From NCBI GenBank assembly GCA_950295325.1, contig OX485807.1, positions 33,512,440 to 33,576,439 of the forward strand: DNA of 64,000 nt, read 5' to 3'. The notes below the pieces were generated by a model. The model did not search any database, was not told where the DNA came from, and was given only the letters and a program-made list of their open reading frames with translations. Source of the DNA: Polytrichum commune (Eukaryota > Streptophyta > Polytrichopsida > Polytrichales > Polytrichaceae). The position numbers were made by a program, and so were the translations under genes. Shown in pieces: positions 46,800-59,253 of this stretch (position 1 is the stretch's first letter; the number at the start of each line of letters is the position of its first letter).

Positions 46800-49700
46800 C
46801 TATAGCAAGTCAAGAAGGGAAGGTTGCTCACTTGCCACACTCCTTGTATGATTGGCCGCTGGAGTCCGCAATGGCCGAATGGGATTTCTACCTCTTCCTT
46901 TCCCAAGCCCTGAAGGCGGAGGTGGCGCAAGCTTCAATGCAGTTTCCTGCCGTCCTGGAGAGGAGAAAAACTTTTGGAGATCGTTGGCTGTGTCCTGTTG
47001 TGTGGATTTCAATGGAGCTGGAGCAGAAGGTGTGGTCCAATCAGTTGTTGTAGTCCACTCGTTTGCATTCAGAGGAGGAATGGAACTGGATTTTGTCTTG
47101 ACGTTGTTCAAACTTTGAAAACTTGATACATTCGATCCACTAGTACTCCAGCTTGACTGCACAGAGGTGGGTTTATTTGCAGTGGTTGTTGGTAATGGCC
47201 AGTTCGCGAAGGGGTCATCAGCATCACTATTATTAGATTGAGCAGGTGGAGTTGAACCAAACCCATTCACATGATTATTGATTACAAAGTTATCCTTATA
47301 CCCATTTAAGGATGTTGTTTGACCAACATTTTTTGCAGGGAGATTTGAAACAGAAGAAGGGGGAGGCCACTCAAATGAAAGAGGAGGTTGCTGCAAAGTT
47401 GAGGGTTTAGGGTTTTCTGGGGCTGGCACTGTGCTCAATGATGGGGTAGACAATGGGCCATCTGGGTGAAGATTAACAGCAGCACTAGTGGTAGTGGCAT
47501 TTGCAGATACTGTGTTTTTAGATCCACCCCAATCAGAATCCCAATTGCTGCTGTTCTCTGTCCCATTTCCTGTTGCCTGCACGCTTGCCTTTGTGGGGCC
47601 ACTCAGAGCCATAGATTTCACATCTAAAGAAACTGGCTCGACTTCATTTACCACAACCCCTCGCTTCTCCTCGATTTTCCTGCACATTTCCATAATTCTT
47701 GGAAGTCAATAATGAAATATCCTGTCTGCAAATGCAGTAAACCTTATTATACACTGCTATGCAAATACTACTGATTTGTTTATCAAGGTTGCATAGTATC
47801 AATGAACGACATCTTAAGCGCTATAGCTCACAGGTAATACCAGCGAGATCCAACCATACACTATGGTCCAAGTTGGAAGTCAGAGGACCCATACTACCTG
47901 CTTGAAAGCTTCAGTATTCAGTAAGAAGCAGAGAAGTCTATGCAACTCCTGGTTTGGCAGGACGGGAAAATCAATAAATAATGCTGGTATGGCTAGGTCA
48001 AACTATGAATGAGGTGGTGCAGCTGAAATCAAGTCACCTCCTCTTATCTACATGCCTTATCCTGGACCAAAAATGTACTTTTGAGACAACATGATTCTCA
48101 CAATTGAGACAGAGTAAATGCAAACCTGAGGATTTCTTTCACAAAATGCATGTACTTTGCAAACTGTTGAACGTTCAGTTGTTGAGCAATAAGGAGAGGG
48201 CACAGCATAGGAAGTAGATGCTCTGCCACAAACTCCACACCAAACTGACACCACACAACAGGACAAAGCTCAACATCACAAACATGAGCAACAAATGGTA
48301 GTAGACTCTTAACATATGAATACAGAGCAGGGTTAAAAGCTATTCTATATGCTAGTTTTCTAGGAACTTATCCAGTTCAAAAGCATATGTAAGTAGCTCC
48401 TCCCTGAGCATCTTAACAACCATGCTCCTCTCTTAAAAAATGAGGAGTAAGTTGCAACATGAGTAGATGCAAGGTCACAACAGAGATAGAAAGCATGGCA
48501 CACCTGCTTGTAAATTGCAGATGCAACCCCCAAAGTACACATGAGAGTGGGAGCAGAGTGATCAACAGCAGTGCAACGCTGCAGAGTCTGTAAAATCTCT
48601 AGGACGGCGCCCTTGTCCAGACGAGGTACAACCTCACCTAAGCACAGAAGTGCATTCACACGCACCTACATCACCAGCCTCACTTTTCAACCAAACTAAT
48701 TGACAAGGAACCACATCATGTGAATGTGAAAAAGTGACTGCCACCAAGTTTAACTAAAATCCTTAGACACAGAAACCTTGAAACATTTACAAAAAGGACC
48801 AGAGGTTGTTCTAGTAGAACTTGAATAGATTGAAAAAAAAAAGTTTGACTTTGAAAGAGCCCAACTACAGTAATTCACAGATCTTATAGTATTAAAGATG
48901 TAGAGAATGGAGGACCACCTCACAGATTTTTGCACAGGCTCTTGGAAATAGTAGTGCAACATACAAGGGAAACAAATTAGGAGAGGTAGAAGACATACTG
49001 CAGCCATAGTGGTCCTTAGAGCCAGATTATGTACTCGGGGCAGAATAGATTGTCTCAATACCTGTACACAAATAACCAAATTGGTGGACTAGAGAATACA
49101 ATAGCCTTCCAGCAATATTAAGGGTCAAGGACAATGTCAACAATGCAGTGAGTGAGTTTACATAGACATTTCTAGAAAAGGCTAGTCCAGAACCAGAATT
49201 CAAATAATCAATGTGCACAGGCCAGCATGCCTGCAGGTCCTGTCTCTGTTTGAAGTTTAAAACCTCCAACACCAGAGCCCAATACCCTATTTCCTTCTGA
49301 TGCTAAGTGCACACTATCAGTACCAACATTCCCACCATATGTGAAACCTGGAGCACCCTAGACTCCTACAAATTGAAAACAATAACTTTTAAATACTAAT
49401 AGGGGTGAAAAATCATTGAGGGGCATGGTTATTAACTGTGAAATCGAGGTGCTTGGTGAGGGTAAGAGTGCGCTTCAATACTTCCTCTTGCATTCGAGCA
49501 TCAGGATCCTCAAATGCACGTATCACCATAGGAACTACATGGGCTGCCAATACATCAGGTCCTGCCTGCAAACACAACGATCCACTTAATTCAGACAGTA
49601 ATTTTATGCCATAATTTTATAACCAAACGAAGCACATCTCAATATAGATGCCTACAAACAGGAGGATGACTATCCAAAAAGGTTGAGATGAGAGAAAGAA

Positions 49701-52700
49701 GAGGATACAAGCATAGGAAAGGAACTCCGGAACTCATCATACCACAAAATATATTTTATATACCTATGTTAAAGGCATAAAAACAACAACATAGTTTCTC
49801 TGGCCATATATCATAATATTTGTACAGATCAATGGCCAAAGTTTTTATTCTTTTGAGTATCTTTGTCAGGTGGCAATTTGACCTGCACTAATAAAAGAAG
49901 CATCTCAGAATCACAGCGGTTTTATCATCTCATAGTGAGGGCTCAATGTTTTGCAAGAGAGCATCTCCACAAGATTTATGCATCTAAGAAAGTGACAACA
50001 ATTCAGAGTAAGAACAAGAACCTTGTTAATAAGAAGGCCTGCATGCTTGACAAGGAGCAGTAGTGTATCTCCTGTTGCAGAACTGAAGACAGGTAACAAT
50101 GCAGGTAGGGTTGCACTTTGGAAATCAGAAACATCCTGTACCATGCACAATAAACTAATTGCATTAGGTAATCAGAATGATGTACTACACTTAGACACTT
50201 AGTCATATATGTAGACAAAGGGATAGATAATTAAAACGTCCACTGATAGGACTGAACTTCTAGTATCATTTAGGAGACTAGGAGATGAAACAGATCATTA
50301 CTTAGAATTGAGCATCTACTGATTTCAGAGAACAGCTAAATTTTTATGGGCAATTGGTTAGAAGGTTTATGTGCATATTGCAAAAGTTGGAATAACAGTT
50401 ATAAAAAGAATTGGAAGTAGATTATCAGTATAACCCATTGTAGCAATATGTTGAGGACCTATCAACCCCAGAGGTCCGAGAAGCTCATTATGGGCCTCAA
50501 GCTCTCATACAGAGGGTGTAAGATTACTTCTTGATATTTTAAACTAAAAGTGTCAAGGGACCCTTTCTTAAACATGTTTACTTGTCTAATGCATGATTCC
50601 AAACAGAGCATACAGATATGTAAAATGAATTATAGGGAGATTTGAGGTCACATAAAGGACCTCAACTCAAATACATACCACTTATAAAGAACCACCATTG
50701 TCACATATGACTTTATGAGGAATTGTGCTAAATATGGATTCAATATTACAGAACAAATAAAATAATATATCAACCCATATTCCATATAAAAGCACCCCAG
50801 GATTGAACCATTATTACCTGCGACTCAGCAATTGTGAGCACCATGGGGAGCACCATAGGTTGCATCACCTCATTGCGGAGCTCCGCACATAATGGCAGCA
50901 GCACCTTTCACACCAGAAAACAGAACCTCCATCAAGAACATGTTATGACTTTCAAAGATTCTACATAAAAACTTCCTACATGATCTGGCCAAGGAAAAAG
51001 AACACTCAATCATAAGATCGATGCCCAATGCCCATGTTCACCTAAACATGAGAAGATGAGGAAAGTAAAAGGTATGAAGACAAACCTTGTAACGCAGCAC
51101 CCGGGCATCAAAGCTGGTCCACATGTCTGACATGGCCTTCAAGAATTGAGTTTTCTGCATATTGTCTCTTTCCTGTGTGACCCCAAATACCACCTCAATA
51201 TTAAAAAAAATCCTTGCTCAAAAGAATACAATGTAAAGAACAGCAGTTTAACTCAAAAAGAACACACAGAATTTAATAGAAAATATGGGTTCAGTGTCCA
51301 CTGGTACCAGGACAACAGTTAAAGTATCAAAAACTGAACCTGGGGTCCTGAACCATTCTAGCAAAGACCCAAGAAATCTGGAAGTCCTATCATTTGTAGA
51401 AAAGGGCTAGGACGCACCAGCATATGATCTAAAAACCTCAAAGCTCGTAACCTTGTATCATCCCGAAAGAATGGAGAACCTGATTACACCAGCACTAAGG
51501 ATGTCATAACAAGAAACATTTTGATAGGACACTTGTTTCCGTGTGTAATATGTACTAAAATAGTAAAGGAAAGTAGGCATTTATTTATACTCTTTCTGTG
51601 TTGGACCATCAACTTCTACAAAGTTCATTCAGTTCACTTCATGGAATGAAACAGATAAAATAGTCACTTACATATAAGTACAAGGTAATCCATCATGTGT
51701 ATATGGGGTTATATTTCTCAGCTTCTCAGAAAGTAAGCAGGGTAAAACTGAATACATACCAAGAGGCACAAGTCCGATAGGAACTTTATGCATTTGCATG
51801 AAACAAAGACAGAGGGAAATAAGTAACTAATGCATTCATGACACATTTTAGACCACTAAAGATGGAGACACTCAAAAAAGGCATGAAGCTGCAAAGAAGT
51901 AGCAAGGATGTTGGCAGTTAAATATGAAATAAAATGCTGAGGTGGAAGATTTTACTTGTAAAATCAAGCGCACTGGGTCTTGAAAGCTCATCTGAGTTCA
52001 GCATCCGCCTCAAATCTTGGGCAATATCAGCCGAAACATTTGATAAACTTTCGTTGGGAAGGTAGGAAACCTTGCCTGAATACTGCACTCAACAAAAAAA
52101 ATTAAAAAAAACAAGATGGTCAAACAACAACAAAAGCAGGCCTAGCAAATGAACCCCCAGTTAGCTCATACTGAACATTCCTCATTGCTAAATGACGACT
52201 GAATTTCCTACATCTGTACTGATTGTGCCACAACGTTCAACCAACCTGTTCTCCAAGTCCCAAGTGAAGTGCAAGAAACATGTAGAAATATGTTTTCTTT
52301 CTGGTGAGTTTCAGGAACACAGGTTCAAATAACAAAATACATAAAAGGGAAACTATGTCATCTGTGTCAAGGACGATAAAGATGTGGGAAGTATGTAAAT
52401 AGATGCAGAGCAACTCAAAGAACACAACTTTTGAAGAATAGATTTATGACAAGGAAAAGGGGCTCTATCCTGGTGAGGAGACAGAAAGGAACACAAAACA
52501 AGGGCATGAGGGTGTAAGTTGATTTAGCAACAGGTTGAGCCCTTAATACAATATCCACTACTGATTTTAAATAAGAAAAGAACCTTACCGTTTGAAGGTT
52601 GTTATTGCACTGAAGTAAAGGCTTGCGGGAAAGTAAGTGATAGGCAAGTAGAGCAAGACTGAAGATGTCAGTAGTTGTACGAGGCCCACCGGCCACTTTG

Positions 52701-55421
52701 CGAGTAAGCTCAGGAGCTGTGTAGTCTAATGGTGGTTGCAATGGCATGACCACCTCATCCACGTCATAATCCTGTTGCTCCAACAACCAGGCAGTAACAT
52801 TATTACTCAACATTGCTTTTAGCCAAGGCTCATCTGCTGCGGAACTACAGTAAGGTGCTTCCTGCTTTGGCTCTCAATACATAATTATTCTTTACAATTT
52901 GCCACTGGCAGTCTTATATTGCTTAAGACCCACTTAAATCCCATGTGGAAATTATGTTTTGCCATCAAACAAGATGAACCAGGAAGCACCTTACCATATT
53001 TGATCACTTCTTAATATGCCATAAATTCAGAAGATAATTGTGCAACTATGCAGCTGCATGTGCAGACATATAAACATAGGAGGAACACCATACCGGAAAA
53101 TGGAAGGCTGGACCCCCATTAGGCCCAGGTCCAGGATGGTCTAGGTTGACACAGAATGCAAACCCCGCGAGCTTCCATGCACCACTGGATGTAATATATA
53201 CAGACTGGCACAAAAAGGAGAGTGTCTGAGGAGAGAGTTTAGAGAGAACAGGAATTCAGATACACTGAATTCAAAGAAAATGCTTTAAACCATCAAAATG
53301 TATAGAATCTTATAACCTCCAGATTACATAAATGATCATAAATATGACAAGCACAAAGAATATTTCTGCCACAGGTGCAACTTCTGTGACAATCAACAGA
53401 TTGAAATCTGCATTTGAATGCAACTCCTTACCTCTGGTGAGATTGCACGGTGAATAAGGTGCGCATTGTTGTGAATGAAATTCAGTGTTTCAGCTACTTG
53501 CAGCAGGCCATGTTTTATTTCCAATTGGCCCAGCTCCTGCCCTCACAAGGTCCAACCAGAGAAAAACACTGATAAGGGTTGCTCAAGCATTAAATCAACT
53601 GTTTGTTGAATGATATTTGTAGGAAGCAAGAACAGTTACTAATGCACCATAAGGCAATCAAGCCACATATATATTCATGCAGAGATGCAATGAGCCACAC
53701 GAACAACAACTTGAAAATCCTGCATTTACGAGTCTGAATAACTGGTCTGGATGTAGCACTACATTCCATGACAGCAACATGAGAATCCACCACCAAGCAC
53801 TCACCAAATCCTTCAACTCATTCGGAACTTTAACTATGTTATCAAGTCGTCCCAATGCATTGGCGACCGAAGCAAAAATTGGCTCTGTGACCATAGCCAT
53901 TGCCCATTTGCTTTCATCCAGCGCTTGCACTACGCGAACCACACCTGGATGCCGCAATCGCACCAATTGTGCAGCATCTTGCCTCACTAAATCCAAGAAC
54001 GCATCCTCTGCTGCCCTACACTCAGAATCCAGCTCAAAGTTTAGTAACACAAAATGCAGGATAACCATTGAAGAAGAAGATTAGAAATCCTAACACCTGC
54101 ATGATTGCAAATCATAACTACCTGTTCCTGCAATTTTTCAAGTCTGGCAAGCAAATCATGTACTGCTTGCTACACCGCTTGTTTTCAGAGAGGAGAAAAA
54201 TAAAATGTGGCATTGCCTTGCATGCATGTTGCAGAAGACAGAGGCAACCACTCTAACCAGCTCAAAGTTGCAGGATACAGCTCAAAGCTTAGTAATACGA
54301 ATGCAGGATAACCCCCAAAGAAGAAGATTAAAAACCCTACCACCTGCATCTTTGCAAATCATCACTACCTGTTCCTGCAATTTCTTGAGTACCCCTTGCT
54401 AAATCAAAATTGTGCGCTGCTTGTTACACTGCTTGATTTCGAAATTTTCCAGAAAATGTGGCATCACCTTGCGTGTGTGTTGCAGCAGACGGATGTAATC
54501 CCTCTTAACCCTAAGTTTGTAGGTATGTGAATTTGACGATAGCGATGGCGATCGGGATGGTTAAGGTGAGTGTGTCTGAGTAGGAGGAGGAGTGGGAGTG
54601 TTGTTACCTGGAGACACCAATTCGGAGTCTGAGACTGTGCCAGCTTTTGTTCTGGTCGGGAATTGGTTGTTTTGCATACGGTAAGCTTTCGGTGCATGCT
54701 CGGAGGTAATGTGGAGGTTTGAACGAAGTCTAACATTCTATATCGGTTCATTGAGGGTCAATGTCATTTCAGCATGCCAAAAGAATCCCTAAAATGAGTT
54801 TATCCCTCGCAGAACCTCACAAAATAAGGTTTCCCTTTATTCAAATTCAAATACCACCTCCGAGGATGCACCATCACCAGTGGAAAAGAGATTATTAATT
54901 GTGTATGCAACACAACGGATGGAGAATCATACGAGACGGACCACCTCCCGACGAAAAGTCCCCATTGAGTTAAAATGACAAATTCTTCATATCAGCAGAC
55001 GGCAGATGTAATCCCCTTAACCCTAATTTCGTACTTATATGAATGTGGCGATGGCAATGATGATTCGAGATGAATTTTAATTAAGGGGAGAGTGTCTGTG
55101 TGTGTCTCTCTCTCTGTGAGTGGGTATTGTTGTTGTTTACCTGGAAACACCAATTCGGAGTCTGAGATCCGTGAGAGCTTTTTTGTCCAACACCCAAACA
55201 CACACTTCAGCGTTGTGCATCTGAGTGGCCTTGTTGCGTGGCTTCCCTGCGTAAAGCTTCCACACCAAGTCGGGCCCACCCGATCCCACCTGCTCCAAGA
55301 GCTCGTAATCTTGGAGCGCCCGGGGACCTGTCACCTCGTGCACGGTGCTGGACACTGTTTCCCCTATCGCCGCTGCCGTCTTGGCCAATGCCTGCGTGAA
55401 CGACTTCATGTTGAGCGACAT
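46800..55421 (-). CDS. SCYL2: SCY1-like pseudokinase 2 (SCYL2)
   Basis: Fifteen exons join in frame to 906 aa: 55421-55141, 54015-53805, 53536-53432, 53204-53094, 52771-52589, 52082-51956, 51479-51418, 51172-51086, 50904-50818, 50135-50022, 49565-49437, 49061-48999, 48665-48504, 48244-48126 and 47679-46800. All junctions are GT-AG and phases agree. SCYL2 binds clathrin and AP complexes in trans-Golgi/endosome traffic. In plants it is needed for growth and root hairs (family knowledge). The kinase-like domain (about 38-330) lacks activity hallmarks: the loop reads GSGGPD, HRD is HRA at 193-195 and DFG is GFA at 213-215, while the APE-like TAPE remains at 254-257. A HEAT-repeat region follows (about 330-640, with [12 protein letters not shown]-type helices, [13 protein letters not shown] and [20 protein letters not shown]). 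The last 290 residues are Ser/Thr/Asn/Pro-rich with NWDSDW and FANWPLP motifs. ATG 55421 is chosen because [17 protein letters not shown] matches the family start. Confidence 0.95.
54036..54483. repeat. Tandem duplication of about 200-240 bp in SCYL2 intron 1
   Basis: The block CTCAAAG(T/C)TTAGTAA, AATGCAGGATAAC, AGAAGAAGATTA, CACCTGCAT, CTACCTGTTCCTGCAATTT, AAATGTGGCAT and CTTGC(A/G)TG occurs at 54036-54240 and again at 54278-54483. The first copy abuts the exon 2 acceptor region. Confidence 0.8.
54478..54660 (-). pseudogene. Duplicated 3' end of SCYL2 exon 1 with its donor site
   Basis: Matches 54993-55180. On the minus strand the last about 30 bases of exon 1 (CTCAGACTCCGAATTGGTGT) and the splice donor (CCAG then GTAACA) are repeated inside intron 1. 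Downstream intron sequence (AATCCC then TTAACCCTAA) is duplicated as well. The copy lacks an acceptor and most of the exon. Confidence 0.8.
54680..54883. mobile_element. MITE family F in SCYL2 intron 1
   Basis: Ends GGTGCATGCTCGGAGGTAAT and ACCACCTCCGAGGATGCACC form an inverted repeat and match the copy at 44874-45067. The interior contains ATATCGGTTCATTGAGGG. Confidence 0.75.
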
Positions 55422-56165
55422 CCTGCTGGTCGGTGCGCTGGCGGTCGAAATCCCAATCAATCCCTTGCAATTTGGAACTACCACCGGCCTACGAGAATCC
55501 CGTGATCACGAGCTCCAATCTCCAAAAACTACAAACTGAATGAATCAGACACATAAATGGTCCCCTTCCGAGGGTTCCAGGAACAGGGAAAGAAAGAGGA
55601 TTGAATGAGTGGGTGAGTGGGTGAGTGGGTGAGTGGGTGGCCGGCCTCTTCCAGAGGCAATCATAAGTTGGTGACAAATGTATCAAAAAATGTCTGGAAT
55701 TCGAGAAGCTACAAATCACATCCACCTCGAGAAAGGGCAGAGTGCTGCTACCTGTAATCGCATCCCTCCAACAAAATCTATGCACATGGGAGGAAGAAGA
55801 AAGAGCTACGATGGAATTGGAGAGAGAGGCGGATCGACCAGGAGGTTTTGCGATCGGGAAGAGATGACGAGTCATGAGCATAGGACCTTGCTCACAATGA
55901 TTTGTGGAGGATCATCAGAGTTGCAAGCTGCTCAGTTTAAGGATTGTTTTTCACCGAAAGGAGTGAGCGGCGACGGAGGAAAGACTAGCAAGTCACCGAG
56001 GACTGCTTCTTCCTCCTCGGGCCGACGAGAGTTGCTGGGCTGGTGCTCCATTATGGGAATGGCGGGGGATGGCCCACCCCTTCCCTTTCCCTTCTCAAGG
56101 GCCCCACCACCGACGGCGACGGTGGGTCCCGGTGCAGAATCGGACGGCGAGACAACTGCATCTAA
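55422..56165. promoter_or_regulatory. 5' region of SCYL2
   Basis: Expected to carry the SCYL2 5' UTR and promoter. It includes a (GAGTGGGT)n octamer run at 55605-55640. Overlapping frames on both strands, up to 177 codons, look like by-products of GC-rich sequence. Confidence 0.4.
55605..55640. repeat. (GAGTGGGT)n microsatellite
   Basis: Four and a half octamer units about 190 bp upstream of the SCYL2 start codon. Confidence 0.9.
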
Positions 56166-56652
56166 GGGCCACTTCACACACGAGCCAAGAGCCGTGACCA
56201 TGAAATTGTGAGAGCCCAAAAGAAAAGTGTCCAAAGGCCATCCCAACACACCTCCAAAATCATATAGTGTGGTCACGGACCCTCAAGTGTAGTGTGAAGT
56301 CATATGTGACTGGGCCCTCGACCAAATGCTATTTCAATGAATTTCTATTCATGCGGATCCTCACACATGATAAAATAGAATAAATCAACGGTTGTGAGCC
56401 ATGGTCTCCTAGTTTTATGTTAGGCCTACTTCCAAGAGGTGGTTTTTGAAAATAGTCCAAGTGACCATGAAACATGATTCATCTAATGCCATGTTGGAAT
56501 CCATGTAGACTTACATCCACTTGCATTCACATACTTTGTTCGTCCCTCAAGCGTAGTGTGAAGCGAACTTGGACTAGCTCCGCCTTTTCCACCAATGAGA
56601 GTGCTTCAAGTGTAACGGTCACGGGCTCTCAGTCTCGTGTGTGAAGTGGCCC
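56166..56652. mobile_element. Harbinger/Tourist-like MITE, copy 2
   Basis: The same inverted ends as copy 1 (GGGCCACTTCACACACGAGC on the left) are flanked by TAA on both sides (56163-56165, 56653-56655). It is shorter than copy 1. The segment TTGGACTAGCTCCGCCTTTT near the right end matches the complement of copy 1's left part, so the two lie in opposite orientation. Confidence 0.8.
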
Positions 56653-59013
56653 TAAGCTACTGCATAGAGTGGAATGCCTTGAAAAGGAGTGTGTTCTAAA
56701 ATGGATAAATCAATGTTATCCATGCTAAGGACATCTCATTGCCAACAATAACCAAGAAGAGGAGAGTGGATGGCAACATGCAATAACAACAAGACATCCA
56801 TCAACTCTCACATAACATGTTATGGCACATACTACTCTACTAGTGGATGTATTTAATGAATTATGGATGTTTGTCTTACATTCACTTTCAAAATCTTCAT
56901 GCATCGTTTCAAATAGTACATCCAATTTGATTGCATTGGTCCACACAACATATTTATTTATTTATTTACATAATGTAATTTTTGGTGCACTTAGATGTCA
57001 AATAATGATTTGCTGGGGGGGGGATACAAAACATTCTAAATCACATAGAGACTTTGTTGCAAGAATTTTCATGCTCTTGATGTGTATGAGATCCAATGAA
57101 TGTATGTTTTTCAAATCTTGCAAAACTCCATGTATAGTCATTAGTACATTATGCGGCATTTTTTACATGAAAATTATCCAAATTTACCAAGTCATTAACA
57201 TTTTGTAATCCACATTTACAATGAGTGTAACATAATTTTTTTATGTTCAATTAATAACCATTTACCTTGTAAAATTTATGTATATTTATTACTATGTACT
57301 TATTTTCCACTATAGAGGGTCATATACTTATGACCATTGAGACTTGCTTATATGTCCTTCAAAACATCCCTCTCCACAAATTTTGCTTATTCTAGCCAAT
57401 ATTGGGCTCAATTCTTGTTGGTTGTTAACAATATACAAAAAAAATTTGGTTATGTATGCACGAGCTGACAATCCCCAAAAATTTAGAAACTACATGCATC
57501 TAAAGATAGGGTCATTTTCTAATGATGGTGTCAAAAATCAAAGTGGTTACAAAATAAAATAGGCCCCACACAATATGTGCCTTTAAATTCATAATTATGT
57601 AGGGTGTTATTAGTTCCATGAAATTATGCTTATATCATTTCTAAGATACCATGCATGGTATTGAAAATTTGCAAAAGGGTTATAGTGTATACATTCCCCT
57701 GTCCTACCCATAGTGGATGAAGATTTGAGGCTCAACCACATTGCAATGACTTATTGTTTCTGCCTTTTGAGATGATTTTTGAAGTGAGCCGAAGTTTTGC
57801 CTTGGTTGGACAACCAACTGAAATTGGCCACATGTGGAGGATAATCATAGGGCATAGCACTCTTCCAAGCATCCAATTGATGGTTTATAGTAAACATATG
57901 ATACGTGAAAATGACTAACCCCAACATTTCAAGTATTTTGAAAAGAACTGCAAAATATGCACAATTAGAACATTACCTAATTGAATGGGTCATTTAATTG
58001 CTTGTGCACAAGATAATACCCCCAAACAACTATGCCCTTGCCGCACGTGATTTCTATAAGTCACACTAAGTGTCATCCCCATGTATGTGTGCATGTTGTG
58101 TGCCATGTAGATACACCATACCCAATGAGTAGATACATCTTATAATACAGAGTAGACTTAGTCAACGTGTTCACCCAAGATTGAGGCGAACTGCTACATG
58201 TGTCAAGCACAATTTGGATTTGTTAATCATCTCACACTAATTACATGTTACATGACCTAATCATCCCAAAGGCAACATGGTCGAAGCTCATTTAGAAAAT
58301 GATCAATGTCCAAGGATGTGTTTTCATCATAAATGTATTGCATGCATCAACATGATACCATGTCAAGTGAATAGCAAATGAGAACAATAGATTTATTGCA
58401 ATGCAATTTTTTTGTAAAAATAAATAAATTAAAAAATCAAAGAAAATAAGAGTGTCGGAGGCGTTGTATGAATGAACCCATTCATACATCTTACATATTA
58501 CATCAGAGTTGAAAAATTCATACTTAATTAGGTTGAGATTGACATTCAAAGTAATGGGTGTACATAGTGGCTAGGATGAAATCCAATAAGAAACATTGGC
58601 CACAAAGGATTTAACTTCCTACATGCATCATGGTATTGGATAAACATCAATATGTGGACAACAATGAAAGCAAAGACAATTGAGGTTCATTCACGTATGC
58701 AAAGAGATTGTTAGAATATTTGATTGATATGCTATAACATACATGACATGTTGCTACAACAAATCTCATTGTTGGGTGAATAGGATTTATTTAGACAAAG
58801 AAACAACTTCTAATTTGAGGATTGTCGTTGAGGACAAGCCAATATGAACAAAATGATCCAAATCAAGGTAAAAAGGAATAAGAAGACCATGAAATAAGTT
58901 AAAAATTATTCAAAGTTGATGACAATCCAAGTTTGAAGAAAAAATAGCATTCAAAGGAATATGTAACCAAACACATATCAGTGACAAACATACAATCACG
59001 CAAGTGATGGATG
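56653..59013. other. AT-rich intergenic tract
   Basis: No gene supported. A G9 run lies at 57015-57023. Confidence 0.5.
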
Positions 59014-59029
59014 ATTGTTGGCATGTAAG

Positions 59030-59237
59030 GTCCGAGATGACCTTAAACTACCGGATGATGGTGGAGAGATACCCAAATCTCAAGGAAGAGGTTGGCGGTT
59101 CGAATCCCGGCTGTGAAATCTCCTCTCTACTTGACGGAAAAACTTGCCAGGTGGTCAACTGCCTCCTGTGCTTTGGCGTTGGCCTGTCGGCCTTCTCTCT
59201 CATAAATTTTTTTAAAAAAATTTAAATTTAAATAAAA
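59030..59237 (+). mobile_element. tRNA-derived SINE with target-site duplication
   Basis: The 5' part carries a polymerase III B-box (GGTTCGAATCC, 59097-59107) and a weak A-box-like GATGGTGGAGAG. The body contains GGTGGTCAACTGCC and CTTTGGCGTTGGCC. The 3' end is T/A-rich. It is bounded by ATTGTTGGCATGTAAG (59014-59029) and ATTGTTGACATGTAAG (59238-59253), a 16-base duplication with one mismatch. This is the classic structure of an L1-mobilised SINE and implies a fairly recent insertion. Confidence 0.85.
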
Positions 59238-59253
59238 ATTGTTGACATGTAAG

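Noticed and set aside
55678-56211. 177-codon plus frame upstream of SCYL2
   Set aside because: Overlaps the SCYL2 promoter side and runs into the MITE end. No recognisable domain.
59095-59110. B-box-like GGTTCGAATCC as a tRNA gene
   Set aside because: No cloverleaf can be formed around it, and the target duplications and tail show a SINE.
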